Positions 17,197 to 27,156 are shown, numbered from the stretch's first letter. The stretch: DNA of 64,000 nt from Desulfonatronum thiosulfatophilum (GCF_900104215.1 NZ_FMXO01000004.1:62001-126000); one strand, 5' to 3'. The notes: generated from the sequence alone by a model not told the origin. Program-made: numbers and translations.

Positions 17197-17231
17197 AACC
17201 GACCGGACATCAAGTCCGGTCGGTTATTTTT
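17197..17231 (+). terminator. Terminator of the RRM protein gene
   Basis: Perfect 12-bp stem AACCGACCGGAC / GTCCGGTCGGTT, loop ATCAA, followed by ATTTTT. Confidence 0.9.
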
Positions 17232-17371
17232 ATTGGTTCTTCTGCAGATCCCGGGCATGGCTGGATATGCCGAAATATGTTCTAGCTGGTCCACCCGGCA
17301 ACAGTCGAATCTATCTTCTTCGATCACGCTGATGGTCGATCCAGTCGGATTTTACTATTGCGGTTAGAAGC

Positions 17372-17929
17372 CTACGTCTGCTCGTTCAAGACCACAACGT
17401 CCTCGCCGTCCTGTTCCCGCACGAAAACATCCACTTTCTCATGCTGGGAAGTATTCACTTTTTTGCCGACATAATCCGCATGAATGGGCAGTTCACGGTG
17501 GCCGCGATCCACGAGAACCAGGAGTTCCACCCGCTTCGGTCGCCCGTAATCCAGTATTGCCTCCAAAGCCGCGCGAATGGTCCGTCCAGTGAACAGCACG
17601 TCGTCCACCAGGATGATTTCACGATCGTCCACATTGAAGGGAATCTGCGTCCTGTGAATCTGGGGCTGGCTGTCCATGTTGGTCCAGTCGTCCCGGTAGA
17701 GATTGATGTCCAGACTACCCAGAGGGATCTCGGACCCGAATCGACTTTCCAGCACGCTTTTGAGGCGCTTGGCCAACTCCACCCCGCGGCGCTGAATGCC
17801 GATCAGGGCCAGAGGGGCGCCTTCACCGTGGCGTTCGATAACTTCATAGGCCAGACGTTCCATGGTCCTTCGGACCTCTTCGGCCTGCAGCAAAACCTTT
17901 CCGCGGGGGTGGGTGGTTGATCTGGTCAT
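17372..17929 (-). CDS. pyrR: Bifunctional pyr operon regulator / uracil phosphoribosyltransferase
   Basis: 185 residues, normal length. The PRPP-binding motif ILVDDVLFTGRTIRAAL (about 105-121) is canonical, and GIQRRGVELAKRL (about 43-55) matches the PyrR pattern. In Gram-positive bacteria PyrR binds pyr mRNA when UMP is abundant; it also converts uracil and PRPP to UMP. No pyr genes or PyrR binding loops are visible here, so its regulatory role in this organism is uncertain. It lies 103 bp downstream of ald on the same strand. Confidence 0.93.
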   Translation of the reverse strand: MTRSTTHPRGKVLLQAEEVRRTMERLAYEVIERHGEGAPLALIGIQRRGVELAKRLKSVLESRFGSEIPLGSLDINLYRDDWTNMDSQPQIHRTQIPFNVDDREIILVDDVLFTGRTIRAALEAILDYGRPKRVELLVLVDRGHRELPIHADYVGKKVNTSQHEKVDVFVREQDGEDVVVLNEQT

Positions 17930-18032
17930 GTTTCACCTCCAGTCGTGCACGAAACCGGCTATCATTATATGAAGAAAGCGAGTTTCGATTGATGAACAGC
18001 AATTGAATTCACCTTGTTTGGCGAATGAGCTT

Positions 18033-19136
18033 TCAATTCTTCAATTCTTTCCATACGTAGCCGCATGCCTCAGCTACTGCCTTATAGACGACCTTTCCAC
18101 CAACCACGTTCAGGCCGCGGCCCAGAGCCGGATCTTCCCGGCAAGCCTTGTTCCAGCCCTTGTCCGCTAGCTGCAGCACGTAACGAAGCGTGGCGTTGGT
18201 CAGGGATTCGGATGCCGTGCGTGGATAGGCGCCGGGCATGTTCGAGACGCAATAGAGATTGACTCCGTTGCCCACTTGAAGGCAAGGGCTGTCATGGGTG
18301 GTCGGCCGGGACAGGTCCGTGGTGCCGCCCTGGTCAATGGCAATGTCCATGATCACCGCTCCGGGCTTCATGGCTTCCAACAGTTGCCTGGTGATCAGTT
18401 TTGGCGCCGATGCGCCGGGGATGAGCACGCAACTGATTATTACATCCGCCTTGACCACCTGGTCCTCGATGTTCATGGCGTTGGAAAACAAAGTTTTAAT
18501 TTGTTGGTTGAGGTGATGATACAGGCGGTAAAGTTTGGCCATGTCCACATCCAGTACCAGTACGTCCGCCCCTAGGCCCACGGCCATCTGAGCCGCTCCG
18601 GCTCCGGAAATGCCCGCGCCGATGACGATTACCCGGGCCGGCAGAGTTCCGGTCACCCCGCCCAGGAACACGCCGCTGCCCCCGTTGTTGTGGCAGAGCA
18701 TTTCCGTGGCCTTGGTCACGGACATCCGTCCCGCGATTTCGGACATGGGCGCCAGCAGCGGCAGGCTGTTGTCAGGCAATTGCACGGTTTCATAAGCAAT
18801 GGCCACGCACCCGGAGCCGACCAAGGCGTCGGTCAGGGGCTTGTCCGCGGCCAGATGCAGATAGGTGAACAGGCATAGGTCTTCCCGCAGATGCCTGTAT
18901 TCCTGGGCTAAAGGCTCCTTGACCTTGACCACGAGTTCCTGACTCCAGGCCTCATCGGCTGTTCCGATCCGGGCGCCCTGGGAACGATAGACATCGTCCG
19001 AGGCGCCGCAACCCTCGCCGGCCCCTGCTTCCACCACCACCTGATGTCCATGCTCCACCAGCGCCTTCACGCCGGACGGAAACAAACCCACCCTGCGTTC
19101 CTGGGCCTTGATCTCCTTGGGCACTCCAACCAGCAT
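18033..19136 (-). CDS. ald: Alanine dehydrogenase
   Basis: 367 residues. MLVGVPKEIKAQERRVG contains the substrate-binding Arg/Lys region, FTYLHLAADK (about 92-101) has the catalytic histidine, and IVIGAGISGAGAAQMAVGLG (about 169-188) is the NAD Rossmann motif. It interconverts alanine with pyruvate and ammonia. ATG at 19136 is chosen because AAGGAGAGG sits 5-6 bp upstream and it matches the family N-terminus; a longer frame to 19565 overlaps copA on the other strand. Pyruvate links it to the lactate and malate enzymes at 45-51 kb. Confidence 0.95.
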   Translation of the reverse strand: MLVGVPKEIKAQERRVGLFPSGVKALVEHGHQVVVEAGAGEGCGASDDVYRSQGARIGTADEAWSQELVVKVKEPLAQEYRHLREDLCLFTYLHLAADKPLTDALVGSGCVAIAYETVQLPDNSLPLLAPMSEIAGRMSVTKATEMLCHNNGGSGVFLGGVTGTLPARVIVIGAGISGAGAAQMAVGLGADVLVLDVDMAKLYRLYHHLNQQIKTLFSNAMNIEDQVVKADVIISCVLIPGASAPKLITRQLLEAMKPGAVIMDIAIDQGGTTDLSRPTTHDSPCLQVGNGVNLYCVSNMPGAYPRTASESLTNATLRYVLQLADKGWNKACREDPALGRGLNVVGGKVVYKAVAEACGYVWKELKN

Positions 19137-19401
19137 GTCGTCCTCTCCTTTGCAAAGCATGATATGGCCGTATCCGGCGGCAAGCGATTCACAATGACGG
19201 AGAAAAAACGTACTCAAAAAGGACCTTGACCATGGACGTCGCCGTGACCACAAATGAACCAGATGTTTAGACGGAAGTTGAGCCGGCATTATATCCGATA
19301 AGGATCTAAAACCCCCTACACGTCGAAGCCGTTGGGCGCAATCGGTCATGAAAGAAGTGCATTCGCGACCGGACGCGCGCCACGCAGGAGGTGACCTTCG
19401 A

Positions 19402-21924
19402 ATGATTCCCGAACCTGAGGTGCGTCTTGACGCACAGCAAAGCCGAAGATCGGAATATGCCGTCCAGGGCATGACCTGTGCCGCCTGCGTGCGCCGGGTG
19501 GAAAACGCCGTTTCCGAGTTGCCCGGCGTGCGCACTGTTTCCGTGAACCTGGCCACGGAGACCATGTCCGTGGAATGGGATTCGGAAGCGCTTCAGCCGG
19601 AAAAAATTGTCTCCGCGGTGGAAGAGGCCGGATACGGCCTTCGCTCCAAAACCGATGACGGTCTTATTGAATTAGGCATCCGGGACATGACCTGCGCTGC
19701 CTGCGTGCACCGGGTGGAAAGCGCGGTCAGCTCCCTGGAGGGCGTGGAAGAGGCCACCGTCAATCTTGCATCTGAAACGGCTCAGGTACGCTTCCGTCCG
19801 GAAAAGGTCAATCTTCAGGCCATCATGGAGGCAATCCGGGAAGCCGGATATGAAGCGTTTCTCCGGGAATCCGGACCGGAGTCACTTGCGGATGTCCAGC
19901 GCAAGGAAATGATGGAACGCCTTGCCGCTCTGCGCCTGAAGCTCCTGCTGGCCACCTTCTTTTCCGTTCCTCTGTTCATCGTCTCCATGGGGGAGATGGT
20001 GGGGCTGCCCATGCCGGGCTTTCTCAGTCCGCACCACGCTCCACTCTCATTTGCCTTGACCCAGTTCCTGCTGACCCTGCCCGTGGTCTGGGCCGGCAGG
20101 GAGTTCTACCTGCGCGGGTTTCCCAATTTATGGAAACGGGTTCCGAACATGGATTCCCTGATTGCCGTGGGTACCGGCGCCGCTGTGGTTTACAGCACTT
20201 GGAACCTCCTGGAAATCGCTCTTGGCCACGAGGCCATGTCCCGGGCCATGGATCTCTATTTTGAGTCCGGGGCCGTGATCATCACCCTGGTTCTGCTCGG
20301 CAAATATCTGGAAACCCGCTCCAAGGCCCGCACTTCGGACGCCATCCGTCAGTTGATGGCCTTGACCCCCAACACGGCCACCCGAGTCCGGGATGGACGC
20401 AGGGAGAGCATCCCCTTGGAACAGATCCGCCCTGGTGACGTGCTTCTGGTCAAGCCCGGCGAACGCATTCCCGCGGACGGCCGGCTGACGGAAGGGCAGT
20501 CAAGCGTGGACGAATCCATGCTTACCGGCGAGAGCTTTCCCGTGGCTAAAAAAGAGGGAGATCCGCTGATCGGCGGCACCCTCAACGGTCACGGCTCCAT
20601 CTCCATGACCGCGGAACGTGTCGGCAAGGACACGGTCCTGGCGCGAATCATCCGGCTGGTCCAGGAGGCCCAGGGCTCCAAGGCGCCCATTGCCAGGATG
20701 GTGGATCAACTGAGTCTGTACTTCGTGCCCACGGTGATCGTCATCGCAGTGGTATCGGGATTGTCCTGGTATTTCATCGGTAATGAACCCTTCACTTTTG
20801 CCCTACGCATCTTCATTGCGGTCCTTGTCATCGCCTGCCCCTGCGCCATGGGATTGGCCACGCCCACGGCGATCATGGTCGGCACCGGCCGCGGCGCGCA
20901 ACTCGGGGTCCTGATCAAAGGCGGTGAGGCCCTGGAGACGGCCAGGGGCATCCAGGCCGTGATTCTGGACAAGACAGGCACGCTGACGGAAGGCCGACCG
21001 GCGGTGACGGACATCGTCCTGTTGCCTGATCAATCCATTTCGGAAGATGAACTGCTGCGTTTGGCGGCCGGAGCGGAAGCCGACTCCGAGCATCCGTTGG
21101 CAGCGGCCGTGGTCCGTTCGGCGGAGGAACGCGGCCTCGAGGCGCCGCAAGCTGGAGACTTCCTCTATGTTCCGGGGCAGGGGATCCAGGCTTTGGTGGA
21201 CGGGCGGACGCTGCTTCTGGGGAACGACAAGCTGTTTGAAGCCAATGCCATAGCCGGTCGGGATGCCGCTGTCCTTGGGGATGTCCGGGACAGACTGGCC
21301 GGAGAGGGCAAGACGCCGCTGCTGGTGGCCGTGGACGGGGTGGCCGCGGGAATTTTGGCTGTTGCAGACCGCATCAAGCCCGAAGCCGGGCAGGTGGTCG
21401 CCAATCTTAAAGCCATGGGCCTGCGCGTGGTGATGCTCACCGGAGACAATGCTCGCACGGCCGGAGCCATCGCTCTTCAGGCGGGCATTGACGAGGTTCG
21501 GGCGGAAGTATTGCCGGAAAACAAGGCGGAGATGGTCGACCGACTTCAGGCGCAAGGTCTCAAGGTGGCCATGGTCGGCGACGGGGTCAACGATGCCCCG
21601 GCCCTGGCCAAGGCAGACCTGGGCATTGCCATGGGCACGGGCATCGATGTGGCCATGGAATCCGGGGATATGGTATTAATGAGCGGCAATCTCAACGGCC
21701 TGATCACGGCCTTGACCTTGAGCCGAGCCGTGGTGCGCAACATCAAGCAGAACCTGTTCTGGGCCTTTGCCTACAACGTGCTGGGCATTCCCGTGGCTGC
21801 CGGGCTGCTCTACGCTTTCGGCGGGCCAACGCTCAGCCCGATGATTGCCGGCGGAGCCATGGCCATGAGTTCCGTCTCCGTAGTCAGCAATGCGCTGCGG
21901 CTGCGTTTTTTTCAGCCTTCATAA
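19402..21924 (+). CDS. copA: Copper-translocating P1B-type ATPase
   Basis: 840 residues. Two N-terminal metal-binding domains have GMTCAAC (about 24-30) and DMTCAAC (about 94-100). The membrane metal site is CPC in [13 protein letters not shown]; the phosphorylation site is DKTGTLTEG; further motifs are [10 protein letters not shown] and [21 protein letters not shown]. The CPC site and two HMA domains fit Cu(I) export across the inner membrane. The start at 19402 has an ideal AGGAGGTG 8 bp upstream; an earlier in-frame ATG at 19348 lacks one. It diverges from ald. No CueR-type operator was recognised. Confidence 0.95.
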   Translation: MIPEPEVRLDAQQSRRSEYAVQGMTCAACVRRVENAVSELPGVRTVSVNLATETMSVEWDSEALQPEKIVSAVEEAGYGLRSKTDDGLIELGIRDMTCAACVHRVESAVSSLEGVEEATVNLASETAQVRFRPEKVNLQAIMEAIREAGYEAFLRESGPESLADVQRKEMMERLAALRLKLLLATFFSVPLFIVSMGEMVGLPMPGFLSPHHAPLSFALTQFLLTLPVVWAGREFYLRGFPNLWKRVPNMDSLIAVGTGAAVVYSTWNLLEIALGHEAMSRAMDLYFESGAVIITLVLLGKYLETRSKARTSDAIRQLMALTPNTATRVRDGRRESIPLEQIRPGDVLLVKPGERIPADGRLTEGQSSVDESMLTGESFPVAKKEGDPLIGGTLNGHGSISMTAERVGKDTVLARIIRLVQEAQGSKAPIARMVDQLSLYFVPTVIVIAVVSGLSWYFIGNEPFTFALRIFIAVLVIACPCAMGLATPTAIMVGTGRGAQLGVLIKGGEALETARGIQAVILDKTGTLTEGRPAVTDIVLLPDQSISEDELLRLAAGAEADSEHPLAAAVVRSAEERGLEAPQAGDFLYVPGQGIQALVDGRTLLLGNDKLFEANAIAGRDAAVLGDVRDRLAGEGKTPLLVAVDGVAAGILAVADRIKPEAGQVVANLKAMGLRVVMLTGDNARTAGAIALQAGIDEVRAEVLPENKAEMVDRLQAQGLKVAMVGDGVNDAPALAKADLGIAMGTGIDVAMESGDMVLMSGNLNGLITALTLSRAVVRNIKQNLFWAFAYNVLGIPVAAGLLYAFGGPTLSPMIAGGAMAMSSVSVVSNALRLRFFQPS

Positions 21925-22022
21925 CGGTTTGAACTCACTTTTTTGTTCTGATGTTTGACAAAGCATTATCGTGTATTTATTTAATCTGTTGAACGCAATA
22001 TTTCACTTGGAGGTAAGATTGT

Positions 22023-22334
22023 ATGTTCGAACTGACATTGTCTGCGAAGCAGCAGTTGGATAGTTATTTCCAGGACAAGGACACATCGCCGATTCGTGTC
22101 TATATGGCACCCGGCTGAGGCGGTCCAAAGCTTGCTCTTGCTCTGGATGAGCAGAAGGAATCCGACAGCGTGCATGAGGTTGATGGGTACAAGTTTGTCA
22201 TTGAACAGGAACTCCTCAAGAATTCCGGTGGAATCAAGGTGGACATGACACCCTATGGATTTGCCGTCAGTTCAGCCGTCAATCTTGGCGGTGGCGGTGG
22301 CGGTGGTTGCAGCGGATCCTGTTCTTCATGTTAA
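22023..22334 (+). CDS. HesB/IscA-like selenoprotein (in-frame UGA read as selenocysteine)
   Basis: 103 residues if UGA at 22116-22118 is decoded as Sec32. The N-terminal part reads MFELTLSAKQQLDSYF, then VYMAPG-Sec-GGPKLALALDE, continuing in frame through IKVDMTPYGFAV to a Gly-rich tail ending CSGSCSSC. This is the HesB/IscA fold, with Sec at the position of the first conserved cysteine and the C-terminal cysteines retained. HesB-like selenoproteins with a U-G-G-P motif are known from anaerobic bacteria. A strong GGAGG lies 9 bp before ATG and a terminator follows the final TAA. Likely role: iron-sulfur or redox carrier (inference). Conventional gene calling would truncate or miss it. Confidence 0.88.
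22138..22154 (+). promoter_or_regulatory. Putative SECIS hairpin of the HesB-like selenoprotein
   Basis: Stem TTGCTC / GAGCAG with loop TGGAT; the first G of the loop is the 27th base after the UGA. A short apical loop with an early G at this distance fits the bacterial SECIS pattern. The stem can be extended past one mismatch. Confidence 0.6.
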
Positions 22335-22362
22335 TTTAAAGTTGAAGCGTTGATAAGACGCT

Positions 22363-22393
22363 AAAAAGGCACGCCATCGGCGTGCCTTTTTTT
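22363..22393. terminator. Bidirectional terminator between the selenoprotein and paaK-like genes
   Basis: 13-bp stem AAAAAGGCACGCC / GGCGTGCCTTTTT with loop ATC. The run of A on the left and T on the right lets it serve both converging genes. Confidence 0.92.
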
Positions 22394-22424
22394 GTTGCAT
22401 TGCCGCAACGCTTAATGAGTATTG

Positions 22425-23699
22425 CTATGCGTCTTCGTAATTCCGTTCATCCACCAGGGCCGGCGCATTCTCGGAAAGTCCTTCCGATTCAGTTCGTATG
22501 GATACCTCCGGCCTGAGCTTCAATCCTTCCTGAAAAGCTGCTTGCACGGACGCGGAGTCGATGTTGTCGGCGATTTCCAGGCGCAGCTCCAGATGATCCT
22601 TGCCCTTTGGATTTGAAATCACCACCTGCCAGCGAACGACCTGGGGAAAACGGCACATCACCTGGGCCACCTGGTGAGGATAGATGAATTGGCCCTTTAC
22701 CTTGGCCGTGTCGTCGGCCCGGCCAAGGATTCCAGCCAGTTTGGGAGCTGTGCGTCCGCAGGCGCAGGGTTGGGTAATCAGCCGGGAGAGATCGCCGGTG
22801 GCAAAGCGGATCAGCGGATAAACCGGGTTGAACGGAGTGACCACCACTTCCCCGGTTTCACCGGCCGGAAGCGGTTCGCCGGTTTTCGGATCGCAGATTT
22901 CCACCAGGCAGCGGGAGGAAAGGTGCATCCCTCCCATGTCCGGGCATTCGTAGGCGATGCAGCCCAGATCCGCGGTGCCGTAGCCCTGACGAACAAGCAT
23001 GCCGAAACTTGTTTCCAGGTCCTCGCGCACGGCCTCGGTAAGCCGTTCCGCGGCCACGAAGGCGGTGCGCAAATGAAAGTCCGTCCGGGGATTTTTGCCC
23101 TGGCTCACCGCCTTGTCCCGAATGATCTTCAGAAAACTGGCCATGCCCACGAAACCGGTCACCGGCCAGGAGGTCATGATCTCCACCTGCTGCATGGTAT
23201 TGCCGGGGCCAGCGGGAATCACGGCACATCCCAACTCGCGCAGGGGTTCCTCCAGCATCAGGCCGGCCGGCGTAAGGTGATAGCCGAAGGTCATCTGCAC
23301 CAGGTCCGACTTTCGAAATCCCGCGGCATAAAAGGCCTCGGTCCAGCCCCAGAAGTCCTGGTCGCGACCTTCCGGGTCGGCAATGGGACCAGGAGAGAAG
23401 TAGAGCCGCTGCAAGTCGCCCAGGTCCGTGGTCAACAGGCCGCCCAGGCGGAGCCCAGAGCGCTGCAGGTCGATCAGCTGCTTCTTGCGCAGCACCGGGA
23501 TGCGCTGCCAATCCTGGGCGGATCGCACATCCTCCGGGGTCATACCCGCGTTTTCCAGCCGAGTCTTGAACGCCGGGGCCGAGTTCCAGGCCTGACGGAT
23601 CAGTTCCACCGCTGCCTGCCACTTGCGCTCCCGGCGCTGCTCCTCGGGTTCCTGTTCCAAATCGTGATACATGCCGTTTCGTCGCGTTGCGTCGTCCAT
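22425..23699 (-). CDS. Phenylacetate-CoA ligase family protein (AMP-forming)
   Basis: 424 residues, the usual PaaK length. The middle region FYAAGFRKSDLVQMTFGYHL and GYGTADLG (adenylate-binding) and the C-terminal TGDLSRLI with ILGRADDTAKVKGQFIYPHQV match the family. Members activate aryl or short organic acids to CoA thioesters through an acyl-AMP; those in sulfate reducers often have uncharacterised substrates. ATG at 23699 is preceded by GGGGAG. Upstream lies a 408-bp gap. It is not obviously in an operon. Confidence 0.88.
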   Translation of the reverse strand: MDDATRRNGMYHDLEQEPEEQRRERKWQAAVELIRQAWNSAPAFKTRLENAGMTPEDVRSAQDWQRIPVLRKKQLIDLQRSGLRLGGLLTTDLGDLQRLYFSPGPIADPEGRDQDFWGWTEAFYAAGFRKSDLVQMTFGYHLTPAGLMLEEPLRELGCAVIPAGPGNTMQQVEIMTSWPVTGFVGMASFLKIIRDKAVSQGKNPRTDFHLRTAFVAAERLTEAVREDLETSFGMLVRQGYGTADLGCIAYECPDMGGMHLSSRCLVEICDPKTGEPLPAGETGEVVVTPFNPVYPLIRFATGDLSRLITQPCACGRTAPKLAGILGRADDTAKVKGQFIYPHQVAQVMCRFPQVVRWQVVISNPKGKDHLELRLEIADNIDSASVQAAFQEGLKLRPEVSIRTESEGLSENAPALVDERNYEDA

Positions 23700-24107
23700 G
23701 CGTCGCTCCCCCTGCTGGTCGTATAATGTTCCGGGTTGGTTATGGGCGAGTATGCGAGCCGGAGCGTGATGTCCCCAGCTTCCCCCGGTAATTGTTACCG
23801 TGGACCTGGAAAATATTCAATTGTTCTCGTTGAAGATATCATTTCATTCAAGATCTTCTAAAACGGGGATTGTCCGGTAACTACTAGCTCATCCGAGTTA
23901 GAGCGAATCGATTTAAAGTTAATGATTAAATGAGAATGCTGCTTAAGTTCGCAGAGTTAGTAGTCTTGATAAGCCCTGGAAGGTCTGCCTTGACGTCATT
24001 GTCAAAATGCGTAAGTTCAGCATCGAATTATTGTTGTTTGAAAAAGAACCTCTTTCAATACATCCTCATCTTAAATTTACTCTCGATCGTCATTCCCTCA
24101 CGTGCTC
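23700..24107. other. 408-bp intergenic region with small palindromes
   Basis: No convincing gene. It contains the 15-bp palindrome CGGTAATTGTTACCG (23786-23800) and an imperfect inverted repeat with arms AACTACTAGCTC (23879-23890) and GAGTTAGTAGTC (23954-23965). These could be operators for the divergent paaK-like gene and TRAP operon; no regulator can be named. Confidence 0.45.
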
Positions 24108-24650
24108 ATGTTCCACCAAACCGCTGTCGCCATTGATCGTTTCGGGGCCTTGCTGAATTGGCTCACGGAGCGGGTCTGCGCGTTGCTGGTGGCTGTCATG
24201 GTCGTCATCATCTGGTGGGGGGTGATTACCCGTTATTTTATCGGCACCGGAGGGATCTGGACCGAGGAGCTTTCACGCTACGTGATGATATGGGCCGCCT
24301 TGCTGGCGATTCCCGTGGGCGCATATCGACGAGAGCATATTGGCCTGGACATTCTGTTCCGGTTTTTTCCGCAAAAGCTGCAGAAATGGTTTCGCGCCCT
24401 GCTGGACCTGGTGGGCTTTTCTTTTTTTCTTTTTTTGACCATCTACGGCATTGGCATGACCCAGGCCGGGGCCTCGCAGTTCGCCACGATTTTCGGGATG
24501 ACCATGTTCTTTCCTTTCGCTTCCGTGCCCGTGAGCGCCGGATTGGCCTGTCTGCAAATACTGGTGGCCATGGTCCGCGACCTCGCGGAACTGCCGCCCC
24601 CACTTTTTTCCATGTCCGCTCCGAACATCGCCGCTCAGGAGAAACCGTGA
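24108..24650 (+). CDS. dctQ: TRAP transporter small membrane subunit DctQ
   Basis: 180 residues with four hydrophobic segments. WGVITRYFIGTGGIWTEELSRYVMIW (about 39-64) is the DctQ signature region. The subunit pairs with DctM in the inner membrane for Na+-driven solute uptake. No clear ribosome binding site precedes ATG 24108 or the in-frame GTG at 24102. First gene of dctQ-dctM-dctP. Confidence 0.9.
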   Translation: MFHQTAVAIDRFGALLNWLTERVCALLVAVMVVIIWWGVITRYFIGTGGIWTEELSRYVMIWAALLAIPVGAYRREHIGLDILFRFFPQKLQKWFRALLDLVGFSFFLFLTIYGIGMTQAGASQFATIFGMTMFFPFASVPVSAGLACLQILVAMVRDLAELPPPLFSMSAPNIAAQEKP

Positions 24651-24669
24651 TCCTCGCTAAGGAGGGAGC

Positions 24670-25956
24670 ATGATCCTCGTTGCCACGGTTTTCTTCGGCC
24701 TGCTTCTGCTTGGACTGCCCATCGGATTCACCCTGGGCATCGCCGGAACCGTCGGTCTGCTTCAGATCGGTGGCGAGCAGTTTCTGACCATGGCGCCGAA
24801 GCGATTCTTCGAGGGGCTGGATCTGTTCACCTTCATGGCCATGCCTTTTTTCATCCTGGCCGGAGAGATCATGAACCGTTCGGGGATCACAGAACGTCTG
24901 GCCCATTTTGCCGACGCTCTTGTGGGCTATCTGCGCGGCGGCCTTGCTCATTCGAATATGGTCGCTTCCGTGCTTTTCGCGGGGATGACCGGCGCCGCGG
25001 TCTCCGACACCGCGGCCTTCGGCAACACTTTGGTTCCGGCCATGGTCAAAAAAGGCTACACACGGCCCTTTGCCTGCGCCGTGACCGCGGCCGGATCGAT
25101 CATCGGGCCCACCATTCCCCCGTCCAATCTGATGGTCATCTACGGCTCCCTGATGGGCGTTTCCATTGCCGGCCTGTTCGCCGCGGGCATTCTACCGGGA
25201 CTGCTGATTTGCCTGCTGTGCATGGCCTTGATCGCGGCCATGGGCAAGCGCTGGAATCTGCCCAAAGGCGAAGGCGGACCAAGCCTGTGGAAAATCCTGA
25301 AAGCCTTCAAGGACAGCATCCTGGCTTTGCTGATGCCCGCGATCATTCTCGGCGGCATTCTTGGCGGCATCGTCACCCCCACCGAGGCCGCGGCCATTGC
25401 CGTGTTCTACGCCCTGTTCATCGCCATCGTTATTTATCGCTCCCTCTCTCTGCAGGACATTCTGGAAATGCTCATCCGCACGGCGCGGATCACCGGCGTG
25501 GTTTTTTTGATCATCGCCTCGGCATCCATCTTGAGCTGGTGGATGACGTTCATGCAGATCCCCCAGTCCATAGCGGCATTTTTTCTGACCATCTCTCAGG
25601 AACCGCACGTAATTATCGCCATGATCCTGGGATTGCTTTTGATCATCGGGATGTTCATGGACATCAACGCAGCTTTGATCATTTTGGCCCCGGTCCTGGT
25701 TCCTCTGACCCAGGCCATCGGCATGCATCCGGTGCATGCCGGAATCATGATTGTCCTGGCCCTGAACATATCCCTGATGACTCCCCCCGTGGGAGCCTGC
25801 CTGTTCGTATTGTCGTCGGTCACCGGCGAGCGCATCGAGCGCATCGCCGTGGCCTTGTGGCCGTTCCTGTTGCTGCAGGTGGGGATTTTGTTCTGCGTGG
25901 CGTATTTCGAAAAGCTGACCATGTTCATTCCGCGCTTGCTGCTGGGGATAGGGTAG
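24670..25956 (+). CDS. dctM: TRAP transporter large membrane subunit DctM
   Basis: 428 residues, about twelve membrane segments. The order of conserved patches is typical: LLGLPIGFTLGIAG near the start, FFILAGEIMNRSGITERL (about 58-75), GMTGAAVSDTAAFG (about 105-118), then GSIIGPTIPPSNLM, GIVTPTEAAAIAVFYAL and MTPPVGACLFV. It forms the transport channel. AAGGAGGG precedes the start 19 bp after dctQ. A hexanucleotide repeat tract separates it from dctP. Confidence 0.94.
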   Translation: MILVATVFFGLLLLGLPIGFTLGIAGTVGLLQIGGEQFLTMAPKRFFEGLDLFTFMAMPFFILAGEIMNRSGITERLAHFADALVGYLRGGLAHSNMVASVLFAGMTGAAVSDTAAFGNTLVPAMVKKGYTRPFACAVTAAGSIIGPTIPPSNLMVIYGSLMGVSIAGLFAAGILPGLLICLLCMALIAAMGKRWNLPKGEGGPSLWKILKAFKDSILALLMPAIILGGILGGIVTPTEAAAIAVFYALFIAIVIYRSLSLQDILEMLIRTARITGVVFLIIASASILSWWMTFMQIPQSIAAFFLTISQEPHVIIAMILGLLLIIGMFMDINAALIILAPVLVPLTQAIGMHPVHAGIMIVLALNISLMTPPVGACLFVLSSVTGERIERIAVALWPFLLLQVGILFCVAYFEKLTMFIPRLLLGIG

Positions 25957-25992
25957 GTTTGACGGTGGGAAGGAAGTTGTTGATGTTTTTGT

Positions 25993-26028
25993 TCGATTTC
26001 GATTTCGATTTCGATTTCGATTTCGATT
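25993..26028. repeat. Hexanucleotide tandem repeat (TCGATT)6 inside the TRAP operon
   Basis: Six perfect TCGATT units between dctM and dctP, followed by a short GATGA-type repeat (GGATGAGATGAGATGAG). No opposing tract lies nearby, unlike the loci at 16.0 kb and 45.4 kb. Confidence 0.95.
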
Positions 26029-26089
26029 TGGATGAGATGAGATGAGTGTGATATTTTGTTGCAACCAATCAACCGAGTGGAGGATGATG

Positions 26090-27136
26090 ATGAGGCTCTC
26101 GACCAAGTTTTTTGCGCTGGCCCTTGCTCCTGTTATGGCTTTGGCCCTGGTACTGGGAACGGCTCCCCAGGCCGCGGCTCAGAAGAGCATCAAGCTGCAT
26201 CACCTGAACAATGACGATCCGTTCGACAATGCCACCGGGGCCATGGCCACGGTGTTCAAAAGTCTGGTCGAAGCCGGAACCAATGGCCAGATCAGAGTGC
26301 AGACCTTTCCCAACGGTCAGCTCGGCAAGGACAATGAAGTGCTCCAGCAGGTCCGGGCCGGCGTGATCGAGATGGGCATCCATTCCGTGGGCGGCTTTGC
26401 CAGCATCTATCCCATGATGGGCATCATCGACGTGCCCTTCGCCTTCCCGGATATCGCCGCCACCTATGAAGTTTTCGACGGCCCCTTTGGGCAGAAGTTC
26501 GCCGCGGACATGGAGGCCAAGACCGGCATGAAAATTCTGGGCTTCGGAGACTCAGGAGGCTTTTTTCACTTCACGAACTCCCGGAAGGCCATCACCACGC
26601 CGGATGACATGAAAGGCCTGAAGATCCGGACCATGACCCTGGACACCCACCAGGCCATGATCAATGCTCTGGGCGCCCAGCCTGCTCCCATCGCCTGGGC
26701 CGAACTGTACACCGCCCTGCAGACCGGCGTTGCCGACGGCCAGATGAACCCTGTTCCAATCATCGCTTTTGCCAGGTTCAACGAAGTCCAGAAGTACCTC
26801 AGCCTGACAGGACACCTCTTCGCTCCTTATGTCTGGGCCGTGAACATGAAGTTCTGGGATACCCTGAGCCCTGAAGAGCAGACCATTGTCCAGAATGCCG
26901 CCCGCTCCGCCATCGTGGCCGGTCGCGGCATTTCCCGGATCATCGAAGCCTCGGATCGCGGCCTTCCGGCTCTGTCCAGAAACATGGAAGTCAATGCGCT
27001 GACTCCTGAACAAAAAGCCGCCTTCCAGGCCCAGGCCATGCCCGCGGTCAAACAGGTCATCGCCGACAAGCACGGCGACGAAGGCGTCGCCATGATGAAC
27101 GCGTTCCTGGAGGCCATCGAGCAGGCCGGCAACTAA
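26090..27136 (+). CDS. dctP: TRAP transporter solute-binding protein DctP
   Basis: 348 residues. A Sec signal peptide (about 1-30, cleavage near AAQ) precedes the DctP fold: FPNGQLGKDNEVLQQVRAG (about 73-91), GLKIRTMTLDTHQAMINALGAQPAPI, and AELYTALQTGVADGQ (about 202-216), the region with the conserved carboxylate-binding arginine upstream. Three consecutive ATG codons exist; 26090 is best spaced from GTGGAGG. It captures an organic acid in the periplasm for DctQM; the ligand is unknown. A strong terminator follows, so ygeY and ygeW are not on this transcript. Confidence 0.94.
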   Translation: MRLSTKFFALALAPVMALALVLGTAPQAAAQKSIKLHHLNNDDPFDNATGAMATVFKSLVEAGTNGQIRVQTFPNGQLGKDNEVLQQVRAGVIEMGIHSVGGFASIYPMMGIIDVPFAFPDIAATYEVFDGPFGQKFAADMEAKTGMKILGFGDSGGFFHFTNSRKAITTPDDMKGLKIRTMTLDTHQAMINALGAQPAPIAWAELYTALQTGVADGQMNPVPIIAFARFNEVQKYLSLTGHLFAPYVWAVNMKFWDTLSPEEQTIVQNAARSAIVAGRGISRIIEASDRGLPALSRNMEVNALTPEQKAAFQAQAMPAVKQVIADKHGDEGVAMMNAFLEAIEQAGN

Positions 27137-27156
27137 TCGCAATATCCGTTTTCTGT

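Noticed and set aside
23930-24136. Small gene before dctQ
   Set aside because: No ribosome binding site, no family resemblance, and it overlaps dctQ in another frame.
25990-26030. Peptides of alternating Ile-Glu or Phe-Asp encoded across the hexamer tracts
   Set aside because: They arise only from reading the repeat; there is no ribosome binding site, and the same tracts elsewhere are not in a consistent frame.
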